5,513 nucleotides of DNA from JBBRQP01 sp038226175 (GTDB taxonomy: Bacteria > Cyanobacteriota > Cyanobacteriia > Gloeobacterales > Anthocerotibacteraceae): positions 1 to 5,513 of the forward strand of contig JBBRQP010000136.1 of assembly GCA_038226175.1 (NCBI GenBank), in the 5' to 3' direction. Every line of letters starts with the position of its first letter. The stretch's first letter is position 1. This document shows positions 1 through 4,527 of this stretch, one piece after another. Both the position numbers and the translations under genes were made by a program. The notes below the pieces were generated by a model that saw only the letters and a list, made by a program, of their open reading frames with translations, did not search any database and had not been told where the DNA came from.

Positions 1-187
1 TAAGTTTGGGTCGACCACGCTGGGGGTTGGGGTGTAAGTCGCCACTTGTACGGTAGTGGTGTAGTAAGTCACGCACAAAACTGGGACTTACTTTGAAGCG
101 TTCGGCAATTATTCGTTGTGAGCCTTCTTTATTGAAGTAGACAGCTAAAATCCGTTGGCGGAGATCCACTGAATATGGTTTTCCCAT
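1..187 (-). CDS. IS630-family transposase, N-terminal part (cut by window edge)
   Basis: The minus strand from the ATG at 185-187 encodes 62 residues that run off the left edge. The protein begins MGKPYSVDLRQRIL and continues through a helix-turn-helix with the core GSQRIIAERFKVSPSFVRDLL (residues about 22-42). It ends in a basic linker, NPQRGRPKL. This is the typical DNA-binding front of IS630/Tc1-mariner-type transposases, which recognise the terminal inverted repeats. The DDE catalytic domain would lie outside the window, so I cannot tell whether the element is intact. A purine-rich GGAGAGGG just upstream of the ATG serves as ribosome-binding site. One end of the element should lie between 188 and about 252, because the homology of the neighbouring Rpn stub starts at 253. 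I could not fix the inverted repeat because the other end is not in view. Confidence 0.85.
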   Translation of the reverse strand, partial: MGKPYSVDLRQRILAVYFNKEGSQRIIAERFKVSPSFVRDLLHHYRTSGDLHPNPQRGRPKL

Positions 188-252
188 CACCCTCTCCATT
201 TAGTCCAATTAATATAGCTCTTTCACTTGAAAATTGCTGTAACTAAGCTATG

Positions 253-351
253 ACCCCATATCCTAGGAGAAACGTCTTGCATACCGACCATGTGTTTTAC
301 CGCTTGTTCAAAAACTACCCTGAGACATTATTTGACTCGTTAGAGGAAGTT
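253..351 (+). repeat. Direct repeat copy A: 5' end of an Rpn-family gene
   Basis: Bases 253-351 align without gaps to 2477-2575, a constant offset of 2224. I count 88 of 99 identical bases, and 10 of the 11 differences are transitions. The repeated unit contains the leader ACCCCATA, a Shine-Dalgarno sequence, a TTG start and about 25 codons. Similarity fades after about 363. On the left it stops where the putative IS630 end should be. Confidence 0.85.
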
Positions 352-381
352 TCTCAAAGCCGCCACACTCTAGCGCGGTAA
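277..381 (+). pseudogene. N-terminal stub of an Rpn/DUF2887-type PD-(D/E)XK gene
   Basis: A TTG at 277-279, preceded by AGGAG at 265-269, opens a 34-codon frame ending in TAA at 379-381. The peptide reads (M)HTDHVFYRLFKNYPETLFD, which matches the conserved front of Rpn-family putative transposases/nucleases (usual form MKTDxxFYRLF...PxxLFELL). After about residue 25 the match to the copy at 2501 is lost and the remainder (SRHTLAR) looks unrelated, so the catalytic core is missing. It is therefore a truncated remnant and not a functional small gene. Unlike the right-hand copy it keeps a sense codon (TAC, Tyr) at codon 14. It lies between the IS630 start and the toxin gene, which converges on it from the other strand. 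Confidence 0.75.
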
Positions 382-398
382 CAAAAAGTTTGTTAACC
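377..398. repeat. Imperfect inverted repeat downstream of vapC
   Basis: GGTAACAAA (377-385) and TTTGTTAACC (389-398) are complementary except for one bulged A, with a 3-base loop. The hairpin sits between the converging ends of the Rpn stub (stop at 379-381) and the toxin gene (stop at 420). It is AT-rich and has no uninterrupted T tract, so it is a weak terminator candidate at best. It could equally be a scar of an insertion. It does not have attC core boxes. Confidence 0.4.
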
Positions 399-419
399 CC
401 AGTAATAGCAAGGTTTGGT

Positions 420-836
420 TTACTCGAAGGGGTTAAGGAGGGTGACCCCGGTAGCAGCAAAATCCTGGACATTACGGGTAACTAGGGTCAAGCCGTAGAT
501 CAATGCTGTAGCGGCAATCTGTTTATCTATGGCATTTTCTGGGTGGGGTACGCGCAACTGACCCCAGACTTGGGCTTCTTCTTTACCAAAATCGAGGATG
601 TTGCCAGCATAATCATTGAGTAAAGTTTGCAGCCAGGTTTCCAGAGCTTGGGCTTGGGCCAAGTCGCCCCGGTGCCGAATAAGTTTAACCCCACGATGCA
701 GTTCACCGAGGGTGATCACACTGAGGTAGGCGGGTGCTTCTTGGGCGGCGAGCTGATAAAAAAAGCGTGTCACACCAGGATTAGCCCGTGTTTGCTTACG
801 CAATTCGCTAACGATGTTGGTATCGAGTAAATACAT
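420..836 (-). CDS. vapC: Type II toxin, PIN-domain ribonuclease (VapC/FitB family)
   Basis: This 138-residue protein is the normal length for VapC/FitB toxins, which are Mg-dependent RNases that cut specific RNAs (often tRNA) when not held by their antitoxin. It opens MYLLDTNIVSEL and carries the acidic PIN residues where FitB has them: D5, E45 (TLGEL), D104 (NAIDKQIAATA) and the C-terminal TRNVQDF with N122/D125. All catalytic positions look intact, so it should be active. The ATG shares one base with the TGA of the antitoxin gene (TGATG), implying translational coupling and co-transcription from the promoter at 1083-1111. The best match by motif pattern is FitB-like. The cellular target cannot be inferred from sequence. 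It lies at the downstream end of a possible integron cassette block, where such pairs are often found. Confidence 0.93.
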   Translation of the reverse strand: MYLLDTNIVSELRKQTRANPGVTRFFYQLAAQEAPAYLSVITLGELHRGVKLIRHRGDLAQAQALETWLQTLLNDYAGNILDFGKEEAQVWGQLRVPHPENAIDKQIAATALIYGLTLVTRNVQDFAATGVTLLNPFE

Positions 837-1057
837 CAGTCGGACAGGGAATCGTTAACTCGCATAAAATCTGCATCGGTACCAACATCGGGCATTTGGC
901 TGAGCACCTCAAGCAGGCTTTTTTTCTTAGGACGTAGTAGTGCCTGCTCTAGAATGCGCCGATGTTCGGCCTCCGCGCTGATACCATGCTGAATGGCTTG
1001 CACTTTGAGAGCATAAGCGATGTCATCATCTACATTACGCACGATTAAATTAGCCAC
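836..1057 (-). CDS. vapB: Type II antitoxin, ribbon-helix-helix (VapB/FitA family)
   Basis: This 73-residue antitoxin has an N-terminal ribbon-helix-helix DNA-binding domain (residues about 2-44, from NLIVRNVDDDIAYALKVQA to SAEAEHRRILEQAL). This layout, including the AEAE-R-IL signature, is that of gonococcal FitA. The C-terminal part (about 45-73, ending FMRVNDSLSD) is the flexible toxin-binding tail that would block the PIN active site. Translation most likely starts at GTG 1055-1057, preceded by TGAGG at 1067-1071 with good spacing; no better in-frame ATG is present. The gene is first in a two-gene unit and overlaps the toxin start by one base. Such antitoxins repress their own promoter together with the toxin, and a palindromic operator lies just upstream. 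Confidence 0.92.
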   Translation of the reverse strand: MANLIVRNVDDDIAYALKVQAIQHGISAEAEHRRILEQALLRPKKKSLLEVLSQMPDVGTDADFMRVNDSLSD

Positions 1058-1082
1058 AGTCGCTTACCTCAACGAGAGTGTT

Positions 1083-1111
1083 GTTATAAGAAATGATAGC
1101 ATTGCTATCAA
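1083..1111 (-). promoter_or_regulatory. Sigma-70-type promoter of the vapBC unit
   Basis: Read on the minus strand, TTGATA (1106-1111) and TATAAC (1083-1088) are separated by exactly 17 bases, a near-consensus -35/-10 pair. Transcription would start near 1076, giving a leader of roughly 20 bases that contains the TGAGG ribosome-binding site of the antitoxin gene. The palindrome at 1094-1110 occupies most of the spacer and overlaps the -35 box, so bound repressor would block RNA polymerase directly. Confidence 0.75.
1094..1110. promoter_or_regulatory. Perfect 17-bp palindrome, likely VapB/VapBC operator
   Basis: TGATAGCATTGCTATCA is a perfect inverted repeat of 8-base arms (TGATAGCA/TGCTATCA) around one central base. 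It lies inside the promoter of a FitAB-like pair. From memory, the gonococcal FitA operator uses the same half-site, TGCTATCA/TGATAGCA, but in a more widely spaced arrangement. Here the halves abut and are in the opposite order. I infer that this is where the ribbon-helix-helix antitoxin autoregulates. No second copy of the half-site was seen nearby. Confidence 0.75.
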
Positions 1112-1195
1112 ACCTCTGTGCTGTCCCTCTTCATGCCGCTGTGCTTAGCTTGAAGTTTTACGCTCCGAACTGGCTTCTTCATCTATTTGGTCAAG

Positions 1196-1324
1196 CTACT
1201 TTTCATGAATTCCTTGAAATATGTATTCAGCAATTTCTTTGCTAGTACTTGCATTCCACTGTGGGTTATCTCTGCCTGATCGAGTTTGAAAAAATTTACT
1301 ATGCTGCCCAACAGCATTTAGCAT
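1196..1324 (-). CDS. Small hypothetical ORF, possibly interrupted by an in-frame TAG
   Basis: The minus strand from ATG 1322-1324 encodes 42 residues, MLNAVGQHSKFFQTRSGRDN through EYIFQGIHEK, ending at TAG 1196-1198. The composition looks protein-like, not random. If the TAG is read as sense, the frame continues for 16 hydrophilic residues (LDQIDEEASSERKTSS) to a TAA at 1145-1147, which suggests a gene of about 60 codons broken by a nonsense mutation, or the tail of a decayed larger gene. Upstream the frame is open for a further 10 codons without an ATG. The only ribosome-binding candidate is GGTGA, four bases before the ATG. I do not recognise the family. It sits between the 'crystallin J1' gene and the toxin-antitoxin promoter on the same strand. 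Confidence 0.35.
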   Translation of the reverse strand: MLNAVGQHSKFFQTRSGRDNPQWNASTSKEIAEYIFQGIHEK

Positions 1325-1383
1325 AAAATCACCGTTAACCAAATTAGGGTAAAGTCAGTATCAGATGAAGCAACTGGTTAGAC
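1306..1383 (-). repeat. Possible degenerate attC site after the J1-like gene
   Basis: On the minus strand GTCTAAC (1377-1383) fits the attC R'' core box RYYYAAC, and its TAA is the stop codon of the preceding gene, a common layout in integron cassettes. A fitting partner box, GTTGGGC (GTTRRRY), lies at 1306-1312, giving a 78-bp element. However, the inner L boxes pair poorly, unlike the site at 1750-1819. A competing pairing of TAACCA with TGGTTA to about 1332 gives only a short stem. I regard this as a decayed site or a coincidence of boxes. Confidence 0.28.
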
Positions 1384-1728
1384 TTGCTTTCGGTACTCAC
1401 CAATTACTTCAATCAAGCCAAGGATCTTATCATTGAGTGCTTCTAACTCCTCAGCAGGAATCCACCACTCGGTGTGGTGCGCGCCACCTACTTTTTGTAC
1501 CTTATAGCGACTCATGAAAGAAGCAAGGACATGAAATCGCGTAACGTAGCCAACACCACTGTCTTTTACATTCCAGCGGCTTGCAATATCTATGGCATAT
1601 TGCTCGTTGGTGACTGGGTAGAAAATTGGTTGTTCGGGCAGGCGAGGGGGCCAGCGACGATAGCCACTTTGCTTCACAAGTTCTAATTCTTCAGGCCCTG
1701 TAGGTCGGTAAAGTGTAACTGTTTCCAT
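1378..1728 (-). CDS. Conserved small protein of the 'ADP-ribosylation/crystallin J1' type
   Basis: This 116-residue soluble protein starts METVTLYRPTGPEELELV, followed by PPRLPEQPIFYPV (27-39), a GYVTRF segment (60-65) and VGGAHHTEWWIPAEEL (80-95). I recognise this pattern as a bacterial family commonly labelled 'ADP-ribosylation/crystallin J1'. The label is inherited: the protein is far shorter than ADP-ribosylglycohydrolases and shows none of their metal-binding aspartate motifs, so no enzymatic role should be inferred. The ATG at 1726-1728 has only a poor Shine-Dalgarno (AAAGG directly abutting it, GAGAC further up), and an in-frame TGA a few codons upstream rules out a longer start nearby. 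The start lies 21 bases after the attC at 1750-1819, and its stop overlaps an attC-like core box, so the gene looks like an integron cassette cargo without its own promoter. Confidence 0.8.
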   Translation of the reverse strand: METVTLYRPTGPEELELVKQSGYRRWPPRLPEQPIFYPVTNEQYAIDIASRWNVKDSGVGYVTRFHVLASFMSRYKVQKVGGAHHTEWWIPAEELEALNDKILGLIEVIGEYRKQV

Positions 1729-1749
1729 CCTTTGGTCTCATCTCATAAA

Positions 1750-1819
1750 GTCTAATGTTTGATTTAAGCAGACTTGACCCGGCTTGCCGCCGCGAGTCCA
1801 CTTGAACGAAGGGTTAGGC
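1750..1819 (-). repeat. Integron attC recombination site
   Basis: Read on the minus strand this 70-bp element begins with GCCTAAC (1813-1819), a perfect R'' box (RYYYAAC), and ends with ATTAGAC (1750-1756), an R' box (GTTRRRY) with G changed to A at the first base. The two halves fold on each other without gaps as 34 + 2 + 34 bases. I count 21 Watson-Crick pairs plus 3 G-T pairs, including an L-box pair (TTCAAG with CTTAAA) and an inner stem ending GGC-AA-GCC. Size, box order and hairpin are those of attC sites, which integron integrases recombine as folded single strands. It lies 31 bases after the stop of the VOC gene and 21 bases before the next gene on the same strand, exactly where a cassette attC belongs. 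The altered first base of R' sits at the recombination point and may lower activity. Confidence 0.78.
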
Positions 1820-1850
1820 CGCAGACGTGGGCTGAGAGCGTGTCTTCGAC

Positions 1851-2237
1851 TCATTGCCCCACAGGCGGTTGCCATAACTCGACCTTGTTTCCCTCTGGAT
1901 CGATGACCCAGGCAAATTTCCCGTACTCAGATTCATCGATTTTATCAAGGACGTTACAGCCTTCTTCCTTGAGGATCTTGACTATCCCATGAAGGTCTTC
2001 GACCCGATAGTTGATCATGAAGGAGGCATTGCTTGGGGCAAAGTGGTCGCCTTCATTCAACCCTATAGACCAGATGGTGGTTCCTCCAGTGGGATTGCCA
2101 GCCGAATCAGTCCAAGTGAACACTGCGCCGCCCCACTCTTGTACATCAATGCCAAGATGCTGCTTGTACCAAGCCTGTAGGGCTAGTGCGTCCTTGGCCT
2201 TGAAAAATATACCACCGATGCCAGTTACTCGATTCAT
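1851..2237 (-). CDS. VOC-family (glyoxalase/bleomycin-resistance-like) protein
   Basis: This 128-residue protein has the paired beta-alpha-beta-beta-beta layout of the vicinal oxygen chelate superfamily. Its first module is RVTGIGGIFFKAKDALALQ (3-21) to TTIW (53-56). The second runs from FMINYRVEDLHGIVKIL (73-89) to FAWVIDPEGNKVELWQPP (108-125). DPEGN (113-117) and the metal-ligand-type E120 in VELW are present. Members act on varied small molecules (glyoxalase I, dioxygenases, antibiotic-binding proteins), and nothing here fixes the substrate. The position where many members have a first-strand histidine reads GIGGIFF, so a glyoxalase I function is doubtful. The ATG start is well supported by GGAGG at 2243-2247, five bases upstream. 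An attC follows the stop, making this a gene-cassette cargo candidate. VOC proteins are frequent cassette cargo. Confidence 0.88.
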   Translation of the reverse strand: MNRVTGIGGIFFKAKDALALQAWYKQHLGIDVQEWGGAVFTWTDSAGNPTGGTTIWSIGLNEGDHFAPSNASFMINYRVEDLHGIVKILKEEGCNVLDKIDESEYGKFAWVIDPEGNKVELWQPPVGQ

Positions 2238-2345
2238 GTGAACCTCCGATGAACAGTCGTTTTTGGGACACTTGCACTAGTGACAGCTTAGATGCTTTGA
2301 TTTTCCGTTTTCTGAGGTGACCCCAGATAGGCTTGCTGTCCTTTG

Positions 2346-2361
2346 GGAATTGCCCAATTCC
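2346..2361. repeat. Short inverted repeat, 7-bp arms
   Basis: GGAATTG (2346-2352) and CAATTCC (2355-2361) are perfect inverted arms around CC. The loop is too short for a good hairpin, so a dimeric protein-binding site is likelier than an RNA structure. It lies about 110 bases upstream of the VOC start codon. Its role is unknown. Confidence 0.35.
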
Positions 2362-2420
2362 TAACTGTTGCTCTACTTGAGAGTACAGTCAAAAATTCAG
2401 CTTATGATCATTAAAACGGT

Positions 2421-2441
2421 AAAAACCCCCTTCAAAGGGGG
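2421..2441 (-). terminator. Rho-independent terminator acting on minus-strand transcription
   Basis: On the minus strand CCCCCT-TTGA-AGGGGG is followed at once by TTTTT, a strong GC stem with a 4-base loop and a U tract. No minus-strand gene lies directly upstream: the next one is rseP, ending at 3478 beyond the plus-strand Rpn pseudogene. It may be a leftover of a lost gene, may protect the cassette block from read-through, or may end an antisense transcript over the Rpn gene. On the plus strand there is no T tract after the stem. Confidence 0.65.
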
Positions 2442-2476
2442 AGCAGGAGTCGTCACGAATGACTTAACCAAGGTAT

Positions 2477-2575
2477 ACCCCATACCCTAGGAAAAACGTC
2501 TTGTGTACCGACCATGTGTTTTATCGCTTGTTTAAAGACTAACCTGAGACATTATTTGACTTGTTGGGGGAAGTT
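2477..2575 (+). repeat. Direct repeat copy B: 5' end of the Rpn-family gene
   Basis: This copy matches 253-351 without gaps (88 of 99 bases). It includes AGGA at 2489-2492, the TTG at 2501-2503 and the first 25 codons. Here codon 14 is TAA where copy A has TAC. Together the two copies flank the IS-proximal toxin-antitoxin and cassette block in direct orientation, so homologous recombination between them could delete about 2.2 kb. Confidence 0.85.
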
Positions 2576-3292
2576 CCCACTAGCCACTATGTAATGGGTG
2601 CAGTGCAGGTTAAAGAATTAGCTTTCAGCTTTGATGGGATCTTGGTGCCAGAAAACGGGGAAGGAACTATCTGTTTTCTGGAAGTACAGTTTTACGATGA
2701 CCCAGCATTTTATCCACGTCTGTTTGGTGAGGTGTTTTTGCATCTGAGTGACCGCTACCGAGGAGCTAAAAAGTCTGATGCGGAAACGCTCCAAGAGGTG
2801 CGAATTGTGATGATATACCCCGAGCGCAGGGAGAATGAGGAAGTATTATGGACGACACCACACCGTGATGCGCTAGCTTGGCCTTCGGTAGAGCGCATTT
2901 ATATAGATGAAATACCACAGACCGATAATCTCTACACCGAGGTTATACGGTTGGTAATCGCACCAGCGGAGGAGATAGCTCAGGAAGTGGCGCGGTTAAG
3001 AGGACTGCCAGAAGTTGAAGGCTCAATGCTGGATATTCTGCAAGATATGATTATAAAAAAACTAACGCAATTGTCACCAGAGGAGGTCACGCAAATGTTG
3101 GGACTTACCGATACAAAGATAGAAGACACCCGCTACTACAAAGATGTGTTTGGTAAGGGAGCTACTCAAACTGAAGAGAGACTGGTTGTAAACATGCTGC
3201 AAGCGGGGATGAGTGTTGAACAGGTTACAGAAAGTACAAAACTGCCAATTGACAAAGTAAGAGCAGTTTGGCAAAAAGGACAAACATCATAA
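2501..3292 (+). pseudogene. Rpn/DUF2887-type PD-(D/E)XK nuclease or putative transposase, interrupted by a stop at codon 14
   Basis: From TTG 2501 the frame gives (M)CTDHVFYRLFKD, then TAA at 2540-2542, then resumes in the same frame with PETLFDLLGEVPTSHYVMG and runs open to TAA 3290-3292, 263 codons in all. The PD-(D/E)XK core is present: FDGIL (D45), LEVQF (E61 and Q63, the E-x-Q variant usual in this family) and FYPRLFGEVFLHL. The C-terminal part has the family's RYYKDVFGKG segment and a small helical tail, SVEQVTESTKLPIDKVRAVW. Rpn proteins are DNA endonucleases that promote RecA-independent recombination. A truncated protein could start at TTG 2561 or ATG 2594, but neither has a convincing ribosome-binding site, and it would lack the conserved front. 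It is otherwise undamaged, so the mutation looks recent, or the stop is a sequencing error or is read through. Confidence 0.8.
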
Positions 3293-3325
3293 TCCGGAAG
3301 CCTTTTGACCCCCACCAGCATCTGT

Positions 3326-3339
3326 AAAGATGTGTTTGG
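3326..3339 (+). repeat. 14-base repeat of the Rpn gene's 3' part, possible remnant
   Basis: AAAGATGTGTTTGG at 3326-3339 repeats bases 3140-3153 inside the Rpn gene exactly, and in the same reading sense encodes KDVFG. The frame then runs VEDTVTFLAGTERKP to TGA at 3386-3388. This may be a fragment of another Rpn 3' end left by a past duplication or insertion. The match is short, so chance is not excluded. Confidence 0.35.
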
Positions 3340-3426
3340 AGTTGAGGATACTGTGACGTTCTTGGCTGGTACTGAGCGCAAGCCTTGAGCTTGATACTTC
3401 AGAAATAGCGAAAGCTCCGCGTTACA

Positions 3427-3455
3427 TAGCTCGCAACCCTACGGGAAGCAAGCTA
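3427..3455. repeat. Imperfect hairpin in the rseP 3' flank
   Basis: TAGCTCGC (3427-3434) pairs with GCAAGCTA (3448-3455) with one G-T type mismatch, and the loop contains CCC-TAC-GGG, which can extend the fold. It starts 22 bases past the rseP stop in the direction of rseP transcription. There is no T tract, so it is more like the dispersed palindromic repeats common between cyanobacterial genes than a classical terminator. Confidence 0.4.
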
Positions 3456-3477
3456 CAACGTCAGCAGTCATCACACC

Positions 3478-4527
3478 TTAAAATGGCGAACCTTTGGTAA
3501 TCCAGTTAAAGGAATCCCGGAAAATCAGAGTCACCACCAAGAGCATCAAACAAGCAAGACCGGCTTGTAATAAGCCGTTTTGGATCTTTTCGGAGACAGG
3601 TTTACCACGAATTGCTTCAAAGGCCAGAAACATCAAGTGTGAACCATCCAGCCCAGGAATCGGTAGGATGTTGAGCAGACCTAGATTAAACGAGATCAGT
3701 GCTGCCATGTAGAGCAAATTGATAGGATTGGCTGCTGCTACATCTGCGGTTACTTTGACAATACCAACAGGACTTGAGAGCTGATCAATGCCCACTTTGC
3801 CTGTAAACAGTTGCCCAAATCCAGAGAGGGTGGTTCCAGCAATATCACCATACTTTTGGGCTGCTGCCGCAAAAGGTTCGAGGGCTGACTTGGGTGGACG
3901 CTGGCGGATATTGTCCACTAGGGCAATACCAATCTTACCTTTGAGATCGGGCGTAACTACCGATGTCAATGTCTGCCCAGCCCGTTGCACTTTGAGCGTG
4001 ATCGGTTGGTTGGCGCTACTGGCAATCACAGTTTTAAACTGCTCGATACTTTTGATGCCAAGGTCTTGACCTCCGGCCGCCAAGACCGTATCTCCGGCCT
4101 TGAGACCCGCTGTTGCGGCGGGAGACTGAGGTTTGATATCAGAGACCCGAATACCGGGCGTTGCTTCTTCAATGCCTGTAAAGAGCACCAACAACAGCAA
4201 GAAAATATAAGTAAACACCAAGTTAGCGACGACCCCAGCCACCATTACCAGAGCACGGTCACGAATCGGACGATTTTTTAGCAAATTGGGATCATCTTTG
4301 GGAATCGTGCTGTCAGGGTCTTCATCAGGAAAGCCCACATAACCGCCCAAAGGCAACAGACGCAGCGCATATTCCGTCTCGGGCGTCTCATGCTTAAATA
4401 AAACTGGGCCGAAGCCAATCGAAAAGCGATTAGCGTGGATACCCTGTAGCCGAGCCGCCAAAAAGTGACCTAATTCATGAATGACGACCAATGCGCCCAG
4501 TACGCCAATCGCGGCTAAGGTTTCCAT
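3478..4527 (-). CDS. rseP: RseP-type site-2 intramembrane zinc metalloprotease (M50B)
   Basis: This 349-residue inner-membrane protease belongs to the RseP/YaeL/SpoIVFB family, which cleaves membrane-anchored anti-sigma factors and other single-pass proteins within the membrane. The first helix carries the zinc site HELGH (17-21). RIRD-like RPIRDRALVMVAGVVANLVF (86-105) leads into the second helix (about 92-117). A single PDZ domain spans about 122-205 (PQSPAATAGLKAGDTVL). The third zinc ligand is D294 in NILPIPGLDG (286-295), and a last helix lies at about 318-336. The length is slightly below E. coli RseP, which has two PDZ domains; one is normal in cyanobacteria. All catalytic residues are present. 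The ATG at 4525-4527 places HELGH at the usual distance; the ribosome-binding site (GGGAACGG) is weak. It is divergent from the 4633 gene. Its substrate is unknown here. Confidence 0.95.
   Translation of the reverse strand: METLAAIGVLGALVVIHELGHFLAARLQGIHANRFSIGFGPVLFKHETPETEYALRLLPLGGYVGFPDEDPDSTIPKDDPNLLKNRPIRDRALVMVAGVVANLVFTYIFLLLLVLFTGIEEATPGIRVSDIKPQSPAATAGLKAGDTVLAAGGQDLGIKSIEQFKTVIASSANQPITLKVQRAGQTLTSVVTPDLKGKIGIALVDNIRQRPPKSALEPFAAAAQKYGDIAGTTLSGFGQLFTGKVGIDQLSSPVGIVKVTADVAAANPINLLYMAALISFNLGLLNILPIPGLDGSHLMFLAFEAIRGKPVSEKIQNGLLQAGLACLMLLVVTLIFRDSFNWITKGSPF

Larger units (their letters stand above)
2238..2476. other. Intergenic region upstream of the VOC gene, no supported gene
   Basis: This stretch holds the VOC gene's GGAGG, an inverted repeat at 2346-2361 and a minus-strand terminator at 2421-2441. 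Two overlapping minus-strand frames are open for tens of codons between about 2400 and 2240 (for example one reading VEQQLGIGQFPKDSKPIWGH), but neither has a good start codon or a family that I recognise; they may be decayed coding DNA. A GTTAGGA on the minus strand at 2359-2365 resembles an attC R' box except for its last base, but no partner box or stem accompanies it. The left boundary of the presumed VOC cassette therefore stays undefined. Confidence 0.5.

Noticed and set aside
188..252. Exact IS630 terminal inverted repeat and TA target duplication
   Set aside because: The element's other end is outside the window, so the repeat cannot be confirmed; a TA at 249-250 beside the stub is only suggestive.
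1130..1156. CTTCA...TGAAG inverted repeat near the end of the small ORF as a further attC
   Set aside because: Only about 5-7 base pairs form and no core boxes flank it.
2359..2365. GTTAGGA on the minus strand as an attC R' box ahead of the VOC cassette
   Set aside because: The seventh base breaks the GTTRRRY pattern, and no partner R'' box or stem lies within attC distance.
2240..2410. Two overlapping minus-strand open frames upstream of the VOC gene, one reading VEQQLGIGQFPKDSKPIWGH
   Set aside because: Neither has a credible start codon with a ribosome-binding site, they conflict with each other, and I do not recognise either as a protein family.
2561..3292. Functional gene starting at TTG 2561
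   Set aside because: The frame is continuous upstream to TTG 2501 except for one TAA, the upstream codons match the Rpn family front and the copy at 277, and TTG 2561 has no ribosome-binding site. A pseudogene is the better reading.
3293..3477. tRNA or CRISPR in the rseP 3' flank
   Set aside because: There is no cloverleaf-compatible arms or regularly spaced repeats; only the single imperfect hairpin at 3427-3455 is visible.
3985..4281. 98-codon plus-strand frame opposite rseP
   Set aside because: It lies wholly antisense to the clearly coding rseP gene and has no recognisable motif; it is a shadow frame.
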